Shown here in pieces: positions 36,194 to 45,031 of a stretch of DNA of 64,000 nucleotides (its first letter is position 1; the number at the start of each line of letters is the position of its first letter). The stretch is from Francisella philomiragia subsp. philomiragia ATCC 25015 (GTDB lineage Bacteria > Pseudomonadota > Gammaproteobacteria > Francisellales > Francisellaceae), in the NCBI RefSeq assembly GCF_000156715.1, contig NZ_DS999311.1, forward strand, positions 124,001 through 188,000, read 5' to 3'. Under the pieces are notes generated by a model. That model was not told where the DNA came from. It was given only the letters and a program-made list of their open reading frames with translations, and made no database searches. The position numbers and the translations under genes are program-made.

Positions 36194-37477
36194 CTATTTA
36201 AGTTCTAAAATAACTTCTTCTAAAGAACCGTTTTCAAAACGATATGGTCGAACGATGAACATTTGTTGCTCCCAAATATCATCTACAGATGGATAGTGCC
36301 CGAATAAATTAGTTAATAAGTCAATAACTGTATCTACCAGATATTCAGATAGGTCAACATCTGCTAATCTTTCTATTGCGTACACAGGTGCGTTAGCTTT
36401 TATCAAAAACTTATTATTTGCCAAGGTTATCCATGGCTCTTTAACAAGATGGAACTCATCTGAAATTCTACCAATCATTATTGTTAACAAATTATCTAAT
36501 GTAATAAAGCCTATAAGCTTGTTCTTTTTGTAAACTAATGCAAAGTGTGGTTTACCTTGTTGAAATTTACGTAAAACATCAATCAACTGATCATGATGAG
36601 ATACTTTCAATATTGGTCTAAGATTCTCTTGTTGTAAGTCATTATCTAAAGCACAAAGAATATCTTTTGTATGAATAACTCCAATAATATTATTTTTATT
36701 GCCTTGATAAACAGGATATCTTGTGTACAAGTTTTCTTTAACTACTTCAAGCTTTTCTCTATTTGATAGACTATAATTAATCACAACCATCTCTTCGATA
36801 GGTCTCATAGCGTCAATTGCTTGTAAATGCGAAAACTCAACCATCCTAAGTAATATATCCCTATGCTCTTCTGTAAGTGGCTTCTTAAGATGACTACTCT
36901 TTAGGATAATTTTGACTTCATCTGTAGTATAACCATATTCAGCCTCTGCTACCGTATCTAACTTAAACAACTTTAGAAGCTTATTCGCTGTAATATTTAG
37001 TACCCATATAAAAGGAAACATTAACCAGTAAAATGCATACAATGGTATACACGTCAATAAGGATAGTTTTTCTGTTTGTCTAATAGCCATCGATTTAGGC
37101 ATAAGCTCACCAATCACTATATGCAAAAATGATATAATCGCGAACCCAGTTGCAAAAGCAATAATTTTTGAGAGACTTCCTGTCACTCCAAAAAACATAA
37201 AAACAGGTTCCAAAAGCTCAGAAAAAGCAGGCTCACCAATCCAACCCAAACCTAATGAAGCTAGTGTGATACCAAATTGACAAGCTGAAAGATAAATATC
37301 AATATTAGTATGAACTTTATAGAGTATCTTACCTTTTAACCCTTTTTTCTTACTTAAAATCTCAACCTGAGAGCTTCTTATTTTAACTAGTGAAAATTCA
37401 GCGATAACAAAAAAAGCATTAAGTAAAACAAAGCCAAAAGCAACAATTAGATAGACAACATTATCGTATTCAATCAT
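36194..37477 (-). CDS. CNNM/CorC (HlyC) family membrane protein with CBS domains
   Basis: This 427-residue protein is of the DUF21/CNNM-CBS family, whose members are linked to magnesium, cobalt or polyamine export. An N-terminal DUF21 domain with about four helices (residues 5-180; GELMPKSMAIRQTEKLS is characteristic) is followed by two CBS domains (about 215-335) and a C-terminal transporter-associated domain (about 345-427). It is probably an inner-membrane efflux or ion-homeostasis protein of the YtfL/YfjD type; the exact substrate is unknown. The gene lies 10 bases downstream of the glycosyltransferase gene and is probably co-transcribed. Confidence 0.85.
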   Translation of the reverse strand: MIEYDNVVYLIVAFGFVLLNAFFVIAEFSLVKIRSSQVEILSKKKGLKGKILYKVHTNIDIYLSACQFGITLASLGLGWIGEPAFSELLEPVFMFFGVTGSLSKIIAFATGFAIISFLHIVIGELMPKSMAIRQTEKLSLLTCIPLYAFYWLMFPFIWVLNITANKLLKLFKLDTVAEAEYGYTTDEVKIILKSSHLKKPLTEEHRDILLRMVEFSHLQAIDAMRPIEEMVVINYSLSNREKLEVVKENLYTRYPVYQGNKNNIIGVIHTKDILCALDNDLQQENLRPILKVSHHDQLIDVLRKFQQGKPHFALVYKKNKLIGFITLDNLLTIMIGRISDEFHLVKEPWITLANNKFLIKANAPVYAIERLADVDLSEYLVDTVIDLLTNLFGHYPSVDDIWEQQMFIVRPYRFENGSLEEVILELK

Positions 37478-37487
37478 TAATATTTCT

Positions 37488-39167
37488 CTAGTATTTCGCT
37501 CTACCTAATACTAGCACACATAAAATAGTATTCAAAAAAAGTAATATGCTCGGCAGCATACATAACATATACAAATAAAAGTCAGTTTGAGAATAAAGTG
37601 TAAAAATAGAATAAATAGCTATAGTCAAACCAACCAAAGAAAAGCTTAACTTACCAATATTATCATATATAACTTGCGCCCAACCTTCGACTTTATCAAA
37701 GACCTTACTTGTTGGTTTCCAGCCCTGAGGCTTATTTAGATAATAATTTATTTCTGCTTTTATACCACACCAAAATACAAATGAAGACAACATAAACATC
37801 GCAATATAAATTTGAGAAACTTTACTTATAAAACTACCTTTTATATCACCGTATAAATAATACCAAACACTTAGTATAAGCAATGGAATAAGTGTCACAT
37901 TTACTATCGACACAAAAGCTATATTATTTCTTGGGAAAATAACCAATAATAGTGCAAATATTGGAAAACCTGAAGCTACAACCTTAAATAGTAAATATAA
38001 CATATCAAGCTTCACTCTAAAATTTAGATTAGATGAGCTTATAATATTTGACATATATTTATGCATTACTTGCATACCACCAAAAGACCATCTTAACCAC
38101 ATTTTCTCAAACTCTTTGAGAGATGTAGGAACCCACTCTCCTGTTTTAAGAAAAATAGGCTTACTATTAAATCCTGCTTCATAACACCTAAATCCAGCCG
38201 CAATATCTTCTGTAACCATAACTTGAGATTTATAATATTCTTCCCATTTAGATGTTGCTTGTAACGCTTGTTTACTCCAAATACCATTGTGCCCTTGATA
38301 ATTACAATAGCCATATTTACCTACAAACTCATTAAAATAGCGAATTGTATTTTGGAAAATACTAGCGACCTTAGTAACTAAATTAGTACTATAGTTAGTA
38401 CTTTCTATCAAGAAACTAACAAAACCAAGTCTATTATCTTTTTTAAACTCTGGTAACCCTACTTTTAATGCACTTTGAGGTAAAGTCGAATCAGCATCCA
38501 AAAACAATACATAATCAAAATTAATATGTTGCATTGCAATATCAAGATTGCGTGGTTTAAAACCCTCTGTACCATTTCTATGGATAAACTTACAACTTAT
38601 ACCATCTTGCATATTATGCTTGTTAACATAACCTTGCCAATTCAAGAAGTCTGAATGATCTAAATCACTGTTATCAACTATTATTATCTCGATTTTATCA
38701 GCAGGATAATCAAGTTGATATGCCGAATCAAAAGTTAATTTACAAACATCAAAAGGTTCATTACGTGTGGTTATAACGACAGAGCACCCTAGTTCTTCAT
38801 CAGTTTCCTCAAACTTTTTATTTTTACCGAAAAGACTATCAATGAAACAATGAATGCTCAAAATAATTCTATAACCAAGTAAAAAGAAAGTAGGTAACAA
38901 TATACACAATATCAACATTGATACAAATGGATGAGAGTTATAATCAACACTCAATATCGCGCATGTAGTAAATACAACAAACACAAAACTTAACAATACA
39001 TATATTATCGTTATAAGATTTAACTTGCGAGACTTAGATGTCACGAATAGATAGACAACAAAACAACACAAAAAAGATAGTAGCGCTATACTTGCAAGAG
39101 TCTCACCAACTTGTGAAAGACCATAAAGAACTAGTAAAGCTGCTATAAGAGATAACAGTTTTTTCAT
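37488..39167 (-). CDS. Membrane-bound family 2 glycosyltransferase
   Basis: This 559-residue enzyme resembles processive GT2 transferases such as cellulose or hyaluronan synthases. Four N-terminal hydrophobic segments precede a GT-A domain with TTRNEP, the metal site DADST, acceptor-loop QGHNGIW, the catalytic TEDIAAGFRCYEAG and the (Q/R)xxRW-type motif WLRWSFGGMQ. Further transmembrane segments follow. It should transfer a nucleotide-sugar residue at the inner membrane to lipid or a growing polysaccharide. The product is unknown. It precedes the CNNM gene by 10 bases. Confidence 0.82.
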   Translation of the reverse strand: MKKLLSLIAALLVLYGLSQVGETLASIALLSFLCCFVVYLFVTSKSRKLNLITIIYVLLSFVFVVFTTCAILSVDYNSHPFVSMLILCILLPTFFLLGYRIILSIHCFIDSLFGKNKKFEETDEELGCSVVITTRNEPFDVCKLTFDSAYQLDYPADKIEIIIVDNSDLDHSDFLNWQGYVNKHNMQDGISCKFIHRNGTEGFKPRNLDIAMQHINFDYVLFLDADSTLPQSALKVGLPEFKKDNRLGFVSFLIESTNYSTNLVTKVASIFQNTIRYFNEFVGKYGYCNYQGHNGIWSKQALQATSKWEEYYKSQVMVTEDIAAGFRCYEAGFNSKPIFLKTGEWVPTSLKEFEKMWLRWSFGGMQVMHKYMSNIISSSNLNFRVKLDMLYLLFKVVASGFPIFALLLVIFPRNNIAFVSIVNVTLIPLLILSVWYYLYGDIKGSFISKVSQIYIAMFMLSSFVFWCGIKAEINYYLNKPQGWKPTSKVFDKVEGWAQVIYDNIGKLSFSLVGLTIAIYSIFTLYSQTDFYLYMLCMLPSILLFLNTILCVLVLGRAKY

Positions 39168-39231
39168 AAAAAATCATAGAATCCAAATGATGAGAATTTT
39201 ACTCCAAAAAAGTACCACTAACAATAAGTAA

Positions 39232-40698
39232 TTATAATGATTGTTTATATTTTTGATATTCTAACTGCACAGATTCTTCTGGCTTCGAGGTTAATAAACT
39301 AAATACCACTATACATATACTACTCAAAGCGAATCCTGGAACCATAGCATAAACCTTAAACCAGCCACCTAAATGACCAAATAGTGGCCAAACTAAAACT
39401 GTCAATGAACCCACAAGGATTCCGGCAATAGCACCATTTTTATTCATCCTAGACCAAAATAATGAAAATATCACTACTGAACCAAATGAACTACCAAGAC
39501 CCGCCCAAGCAAAACCTACCAAATTCAAAATACTCGTCTCAGGATTATATGACAAGATAATTGCAAATATTGCCACTAATAATACTATCAAACGACTTAC
39601 ATTCAAAAGCTCTCTATGAGAGGCATTCTTTCTGATAAACTTAGCATATACATCTACCGAAAAAGCACTAGATAATGATAGCAATTGTGCAGATGATGTA
39701 CTCATCACCGCTGATAGTACAGCTGCTAATAGTACACCCTCCATCCAAGGGTTAAAAAACACTGATGATAATTTCAAAAATACAGATTCTGGATTAGCTA
39801 AACTATCACTATAGTATGCAGCACCAAGTATACCTACACAAGCGGCTCCTATTAATGCCAATATCATCCATGTCATACAAATCCACATAGCTTGCGAAGT
39901 CTTGTTCGGATCTTTTATTGCCATAAATCGCACAATAATATGAGGCTGACCAAAGTATCCTAATCCCCACGCAAGTAATGACACTATAGTGATCAAAGGA
40001 ACTCCAGAGGTTACATCAAAGAAACCATCCACTTTTATATTTGATAACGCAGCTGAAATATCTGTACTGCCTAAATTGAAATAAACAACTGCTGGTACAA
40101 TCAACAAAGCTAAAAGCATCAAAGTTCCTTGAAAGAAATCTATCCATGATATTGCTAAAAAACCACCCACACATGTATAGACAAATATAATCGTCGCTGT
40201 TAGTAATAAAGCCTCATGATAGGAGATACCAAACATTGAGCTAAACAACACTCCTCCAGAAACAAATCCCGCTCCTGTATAAATAGTGAAGAAAATAACA
40301 ACTACTACTGCTGTCAATGATCTTATTGTACCTTTATTATCATGAAATCTATTTTCAAAATATGCTGGGATTGTTATGGAGTCCTTAGCAATTTCCGTAT
40401 AAATACGTAACCTTCTAGCGATAACACCCCAGTTAACAAAAGCTCCTAAGGATAAACCTAATGGCAACCATATTTGGTTAAAACCAGAAACCATAAAAGC
40501 CCCTGGTAGAGCTAACAGTAACCATGATCCCATATCTGAAGCGCCGGCACCTAATGCTGCTATTGGCGCACTTAAGGATCGACCTCCTAACATATAATCC
40601 GAAACTTTTTTCGTTTGAAAATACGAATATATTCCGATGCTAAATACAATTAGAATATATATTACAAATGTAACCCAAAGTATGCTATTTTGACTCAT
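39232..40698 (-). CDS. putP: Sodium/proline symporter PutP
   Basis: This 488-residue SSS-family symporter takes up proline with sodium. About 13 transmembrane segments are present. The family motifs are visible: GGRSLSAPIAALGAGASDMGSW near residue 40 (shortened here as GGRSLSAP and ASDMGSW) and GLGYFGQPHIIVRFMA. It also has STSSAQLLSLSSAFSVDVYA, typical of PutP, which contains sodium-site residues. Upstream lie two perfect palindromes (40742-40816), possible control sites. Length matches PutP closely. Confidence 0.9.
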   Translation of the reverse strand: MSQNSILWVTFVIYILIVFSIGIYSYFQTKKVSDYMLGGRSLSAPIAALGAGASDMGSWLLLALPGAFMVSGFNQIWLPLGLSLGAFVNWGVIARRLRIYTEIAKDSITIPAYFENRFHDNKGTIRSLTAVVVVIFFTIYTGAGFVSGGVLFSSMFGISYHEALLLTATIIFVYTCVGGFLAISWIDFFQGTLMLLALLIVPAVVYFNLGSTDISAALSNIKVDGFFDVTSGVPLITIVSLLAWGLGYFGQPHIIVRFMAIKDPNKTSQAMWICMTWMILALIGAACVGILGAAYYSDSLANPESVFLKLSSVFFNPWMEGVLLAAVLSAVMSTSSAQLLSLSSAFSVDVYAKFIRKNASHRELLNVSRLIVLLVAIFAIILSYNPETSILNLVGFAWAGLGSSFGSVVIFSLFWSRMNKNGAIAGILVGSLTVLVWPLFGHLGGWFKVYAMVPGFALSSICIVVFSLLTSKPEESVQLEYQKYKQSL

Positions 40699-40741
40699 TA
40701 CCTAATGACTATTTTAAAAACACATTCTATAAACTTAACAT

Positions 40742-40816
40742 TTTCAAATGCTATTTGAAAGTTTTACAACAGAAGTTTAAATTAGAGATTCTCTTGACAA
40801 AGTATTTTAAAATACT
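40742..40816. promoter_or_regulatory. Two perfect palindromes between glpX and putP
   Basis: TTTCAAAT-GCT-ATTTGAAA lies at 40742-40760 and AGTATTTTAAAATACT at 40801-40816. They lie 44-118 bases upstream of putP and downstream of glpX on the same strand. They may be operators for putP or, less likely, a terminator for glpX. Confidence 0.4.
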
Positions 40817-40875
40817 AATTTAATAATATTTACTAGCAAGTTAAATAAAAGAAAATTAAAATATTCAGATGATTA

Positions 40876-41862
40876 TTAAGACATGAATTTTTCGACACCA
40901 TCTTTAAAATCAAAGCTATGCTCTGCGGTAATATGTCTAACAGTCTTGGTTGTTGAACGCATAACTACACTATGAGTAACAGCATATGAGCCTCTACGAG
41001 TACTGTTAACTCTCTTAACACCTCTAAGCATATTACCATCTGTAACACCTGTAGCTGCAAAAACAATATCTCCAGATGCTAAATCATCAATATCATATTT
41101 TTTATTAAGATCTGTTATACCTAACCTATGAGCTCTTTGGACTTCTTCATCACTATGAAACTCTAATCTAGCCTGCATTTGACCGCCAAGGCACTTAAGA
41201 GCAGCTGCAGAAAGAACTCCTTCAGGAGCTCCTCCGGTACCTATAAAAACATCTATACCGGAGCCTTCTGTAGCTGTAGAGATAACTCCAGATACATCAC
41301 CATCATCAATAAGAACAACTCTAGCACCACATTCACGTGCTTCTTTAATGATGTGTGCATGACGAGGTCTATCCATAGTACAAACAACTAGTGCAGACAT
41401 GTGTACACCCTTAAACTCAGCTATTCTTCTTAAATTTTCTGTAACAGAATCATCCAAATCGACAATACCTTTAGGAGCACCAATACCTCCAACTGCAATT
41501 TTTTGCATATATACATCAGGTGCATTTAAGAATCCACCTTTATCAGCTACTGCTAAAACTGTAAGAGCATTTGGACCACCCTTAGATGTTATAGTCGTAC
41601 CTTCTAACGGATCTAAAGCTATATCAACCTCACACCCACCAGAGCCGACCTTTTCACCGATATATAACATCGGCGCTTCATCTAACTCACCTTCACCAAT
41701 AACAACAGTACCATCGATTGCCACTTCATTTAGTGCTTTTCTCATTGCATCAACTGCTGCTTGGTCTGCAGCAATTTTATCACCTCTACCCATCTGACTC
41801 CATGATGCTAGAGCTGCTAGCTCAGTAACTCTTACTGCCTCTAGTGCCACATTTCTATTCAT
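40876..41862 (-). CDS. glpX: Class II fructose-1,6-bisphosphatase GlpX
   Basis: GlpX converts fructose-1,6-bisphosphate to fructose-6-phosphate in gluconeogenesis. The 328-residue protein has the metal and substrate motifs GEGELDEAPMLYIGEKVG (GEGELDE...), IALDPLEGTT, and GTGGAPEGVLSAAALK. These match GlpX. AAGGA precedes the ATG. It follows the alpha/beta hydrolase gene by 20 bases. Francisella is thought to rely on GlpX as its fructose bisphosphatase, which makes the gene important for growth on amino acids. Confidence 0.95.
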   Translation of the reverse strand: MNRNVALEAVRVTELAALASWSQMGRGDKIAADQAAVDAMRKALNEVAIDGTVVIGEGELDEAPMLYIGEKVGSGGCEVDIALDPLEGTTITSKGGPNALTVLAVADKGGFLNAPDVYMQKIAVGGIGAPKGIVDLDDSVTENLRRIAEFKGVHMSALVVCTMDRPRHAHIIKEARECGARVVLIDDGDVSGVISTATEGSGIDVFIGTGGAPEGVLSAAALKCLGGQMQARLEFHSDEEVQRAHRLGITDLNKKYDIDDLASGDIVFAATGVTDGNMLRGVKRVNSTRRGSYAVTHSVVMRSTTKTVRHITAEHSFDFKDGVEKFMS

Positions 41863-41882
41863 TTGCTTTGATCCTTTTTGTT

Positions 41883-42521
41883 TTATAGTTTATCTACAAT
41901 TGGTATAAGAAATTTTTCTATTTCATCTTTTAACTGTATAAGCTTACCATGAAAAAAATGCCCAACCTCGTTCATTTTAACCAATGTCAACTCAGATTTA
42001 ACTGTTTTAAGAGTAAAATCAAAAACAGAATTAGGGTTTACAGTATCATCATCTATACCTTGGATGACTAACCATGGAAGATTCTTAGGCTCATCAAATT
42101 TAGTCAAATCAAATCTATCAACTGCTGGTGCTATAGTTATTAAACCCACAACATTATCCATCTTATTTAAACTCATATATGCTATGGCTCCACCAAATGA
42201 AAATCCACACAATATGATTTTTTTAAAGTGAGTATTTTCCCTAATCCAATCACAGACAGAAATCAGATCCTCTAACTCACCAGCCCCATCTCCGTACTCT
42301 CCTTGACTATCCCCAACTCCTCTATAGTTAAATCTATACGACTCAATATTAAGTGTTTTCATAGCTCTAGAGATAGTAGTTACAACCTTATTGTGCATAC
42401 TACCTTGATATAGTGGATGAGGGTGGCATACTACAGCCACGACTTCTTGACTAGCATCTTTGACTTTATCATAGGCTGCTTCAATCCGGCCAGCCTTACC
42501 TTGAATAAAAAAAGTGTTCAT
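41883..42521 (-). CDS. Alpha/beta hydrolase
   Basis: This is a 212-residue serine hydrolase of the COG2945 type. The nucleophile elbow GFSFGGAIAY is near residue 107, the catalytic Asp is in QGIDDDTVNP and the His in EVGHFFHGK. The N-terminal HPHPLYQGSMHNKVV and YRGVGDSQGEYGDG are typical of this family. The substrate is unknown; no signal peptide is present, so it is cytoplasmic. It lies 11 bases after the permease gene and 20 before glpX. Confidence 0.85.
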   Translation of the reverse strand: MNTFFIQGKAGRIEAAYDKVKDASQEVVAVVCHPHPLYQGSMHNKVVTTISRAMKTLNIESYRFNYRGVGDSQGEYGDGAGELEDLISVCDWIRENTHFKKIILCGFSFGGAIAYMSLNKMDNVVGLITIAPAVDRFDLTKFDEPKNLPWLVIQGIDDDTVNPNSVFDFTLKTVKSELTLVKMNEVGHFFHGKLIQLKDEIEKFLIPIVDKL

Positions 42522-42532
42522 AATAACTAAAA

Positions 42533-43987
42533 CTATGACTCTCTTGAAAGATCACAATCCTCTAATTTTATCAGTTTCGTTTTTTTAATAAACTTATATG
42601 CAAAATATAGTATCACAAATGCAAAGAAACCTACATAAGTTGATAGAAACTCAATTATAACACTCGACCAACTTCTACCTTCCATTGTCAGCATAGTTAC
42701 ACCTTGCCCAACTATAACAACAGAAACCAAAATTAATGCGATAATAGGTGCCCAAGGAAAAAACTTAGCGACAAAAGGCAAATCACTTAGACTCTTTCCT
42801 TGCTTGATATATGCTCTTCTAAAACGATAATGACTCAGAGCAATTGTAAACCATGCTATAAATCCAGCCAAACTTGATACATTAACTAACCATGTAAAGA
42901 TCTGTCCGCTACCAACAAATGACACAAAGAAAAATGAACTACCAATTAAAGCTGTAATTAAAAGAGCAATCATTGGCGTGCCTTTTGAATTAGTAGTAGC
43001 AAAAAATTGTGGTGCTTGCTTAATTCTACCTAAATGCCATAAAACTCTAGTTGCACTGTACATACTAGCATTACATGCCGATATTATCGCAGTAAGAATA
43101 ATCACATTCATAATAGTAGCTGCTGAGCTTAAGCCAACGCTCTCAAAAACAATCGTAAACGGACTAACCGAAATATCATCTCCAGCACTAGACTGTATCA
43201 AAGAAGGATTATTATATGGAATCAAGAAACTAATTATCACTACTGCTAATATATAAAATATAAACAAACGCCAAAAAGTTTGTTTAATAGCCTTAGGAAT
43301 AGATGTATCAGGATCTTTAGCTTCACCAGCTGTCACACCTATAAGTTCACTCCCTTGAAATGAAAATCCCGCAATCATAAATACAGAGATAAATCCCCAC
43401 CAGCCATTATGAAATGGTGCATCGCCTATACGCCAATTTTCAAAACCTACACTGCCATGATTTCCAACCATACCAAGAATCGATAAGAAACCGACAATAA
43501 TAAATATAATAACTGTTGAAACTTTGATAAATGATAACCAATATTCAACCTCACCGTACACTTTCACTGAGAATATATTCAAAGCAAATACCAGTACAAA
43601 GAAAAATGCACTCCATAATAATATAGAGCTTCCTGGAAACCAGTACTGCATAATTATCGCAGCCGCAATTACTTCTGTTGCTACAGTTATCGCCCAGTTA
43701 AACCAATAACTCCAACCTGTACTGAAACCCAAAGCAGGATCAACATAACGAGTTGCATATTCACAAAATGTTCCACTAACAGGACTATGAGCAGCCATCT
43801 CACCAAGACTAGCCATCAAAAAATAAACCATTACAGCAATTATAATATATGCTAAAACCGTACCACCAGGTCCTGCATCTGCTATGGCTCCACCAAGTGC
43901 TACAAATAAGCCTGTACCTATACAGCCACCTAAGGCTATCATTGACATATGTCGAGTATGTAATCCACGTTTGAGCTTTTGTGACAT
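42533..43987 (-). CDS. AAT/LysP-type amino-acid permease
   Basis: This 484-residue APC-superfamily permease has 12 hydrophobic segments. The AAT-family N-terminus is clear: KRGLHTRHMSMIALGGCIGT, followed by PVSGTFCEYATRYVDPALGF. The helix-6 region FSFQGSELIGVTAGEAKDP is also characteristic. This branch includes LysP, so lysine or another amino acid is the likely substrate. The gene starts a cluster with the hydrolase and glpX and follows lpxF after 260 bases. Confidence 0.85.
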   Translation of the reverse strand: MSQKLKRGLHTRHMSMIALGGCIGTGLFVALGGAIADAGPGGTVLAYIIIAVMVYFLMASLGEMAAHSPVSGTFCEYATRYVDPALGFSTGWSYWFNWAITVATEVIAAAIIMQYWFPGSSILLWSAFFFVLVFALNIFSVKVYGEVEYWLSFIKVSTVIIFIIVGFLSILGMVGNHGSVGFENWRIGDAPFHNGWWGFISVFMIAGFSFQGSELIGVTAGEAKDPDTSIPKAIKQTFWRLFIFYILAVVIISFLIPYNNPSLIQSSAGDDISVSPFTIVFESVGLSSAATIMNVIILTAIISACNASMYSATRVLWHLGRIKQAPQFFATTNSKGTPMIALLITALIGSSFFFVSFVGSGQIFTWLVNVSSLAGFIAWFTIALSHYRFRRAYIKQGKSLSDLPFVAKFFPWAPIIALILVSVVIVGQGVTMLTMEGRSWSSVIIEFLSTYVGFFAFVILYFAYKFIKKTKLIKLEDCDLSRES

Positions 43988-44247
43988 CTACTATTTCTCT
44001 CCCCAAAGGCATTGTTAAAAATTCGAAGAATCAAAAGTAAAAACTTGCTCTTCACTATTACGGTTGGTATCTAAGGAGTTTTAAGATTTTTTAAAAGCGA
44101 TGAAATCAATAGAATATTAGAGACGTATTTGTCTACGTTCTAAATATTCCAAATCTTAGCCATAAAAATAAAACCTAAATCCATAATGCTACTCCAACCA
44201 ATATCTTCAATTTTCAATTATGTATGTTTATGACCTATAAATCAATG
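43988..44247. other. Intergenic region with an imperfect hairpin
   Basis: This 260-base gap between lpxF and the permease gene shows an imperfect inverted repeat at about 44112-44149, in which GAATATT and AATATTC flank an interrupted ACGTA/TACGT stem. It may end lpxF transcription, but no T run follows on the minus strand. No gene is seen. Confidence 0.4.
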
Positions 44248-44910
44248 TTATTTTTGCCGATACATAACCGCATAAACGATCCATGTGCATATATAGACAA
44301 ATATGCCACAGAACACCACATCACTAAAGAAATGCCCTCCTTGAGCTATTCTCATCAACCCTAAGCCACCTCCAGCAAATATTGCAGCGGCAAACACTAT
44401 AGCTTTTTTTCTACGTGTAGCTACTAATGGCATAAAGGCAAATATCCAAAAGCCCATTGAAGCATCTCCACATACAAAAGAGCAGTTTTTATCACATTGT
44501 GATGATATTACAAATGGTGGCTGAAATACTTTATCGCCATTAAACTCTTGTACCATAACAGGTCTAGGCCTACCCCAATGATCTTTGAATACATAATTAA
44601 CAACCAAACCAGGACCGACCCAGAGACACACAGCTACAAAAAATATCGCTTTCCTATACTTAATCTTGAATTTATCAATAAAAAGTGAACCTAATAGGAA
44701 CAAAATAACAGCTATAGAGAAAAATATCGGAAAAAACCTTGCAAACCAATGCAAAAAGCCTAAAAAACCATCATATCCACCAATAAATTGGTGCACAGAT
44801 AAGTTATAGAAATGACTCGCTATTTGTATATCAAGATGTGGAAATATTAGAAAAAATATCCACGCAAAAAAACAAACTATAAATCCTAAAATAATATGAA
44901 ATCTAGCCAA
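44248..44910 (-). CDS. lpxF: Lipid A 4'-phosphatase LpxF (PAP2 family)
   Basis: LpxF removes the 4'-phosphate of lipid A at the outer face of the inner membrane, which in Francisella reduces recognition by the host and raises resistance to cationic peptides. The 220-residue protein has about six membrane segments and the three PAP2 motifs: KDHWGRPRP near residue 112, SFVCGDAS (active histidine position altered in this family) and RIAQGGHFFSD. The wording is close to F. novicida LpxF as I remember it. Divergent from ftsK by 121 bases. A different PAP2 phosphatase (for example LpxE) is the alternative. Confidence 0.75.
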   Translation of the reverse strand: MARFHIILGFIVCFFAWIFFLIFPHLDIQIASHFYNLSVHQFIGGYDGFLGFLHWFARFFPIFFSIAVILFLLGSLFIDKFKIKYRKAIFFVAVCLWVGPGLVVNYVFKDHWGRPRPVMVQEFNGDKVFQPPFVISSQCDKNCSFVCGDASMGFWIFAFMPLVATRRKKAIVFAAAIFAGGGLGLMRIAQGGHFFSDVVFCGIFVYICTWIVYAVMYRQK

Positions 44911-45031
44911 ATCTTGCCCCTTTAAACCTTAAGCTCAATAAATTAGTAGTATAGTCTAACATTTTTAGAGTTTTTTTTGTTAGAATTATGAATTGGTTTT
45001 TATCATTAAATTTTAAACATTTTATAAAACT

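Noticed and set aside
40794-40822. TTGACA on the plus strand, suggesting a promoter for an antisense transcript into glpX
   Set aside because: No acceptable -10 hexamer is found at 16-18 bases; the palindrome next to it is the better explanation of the pattern.
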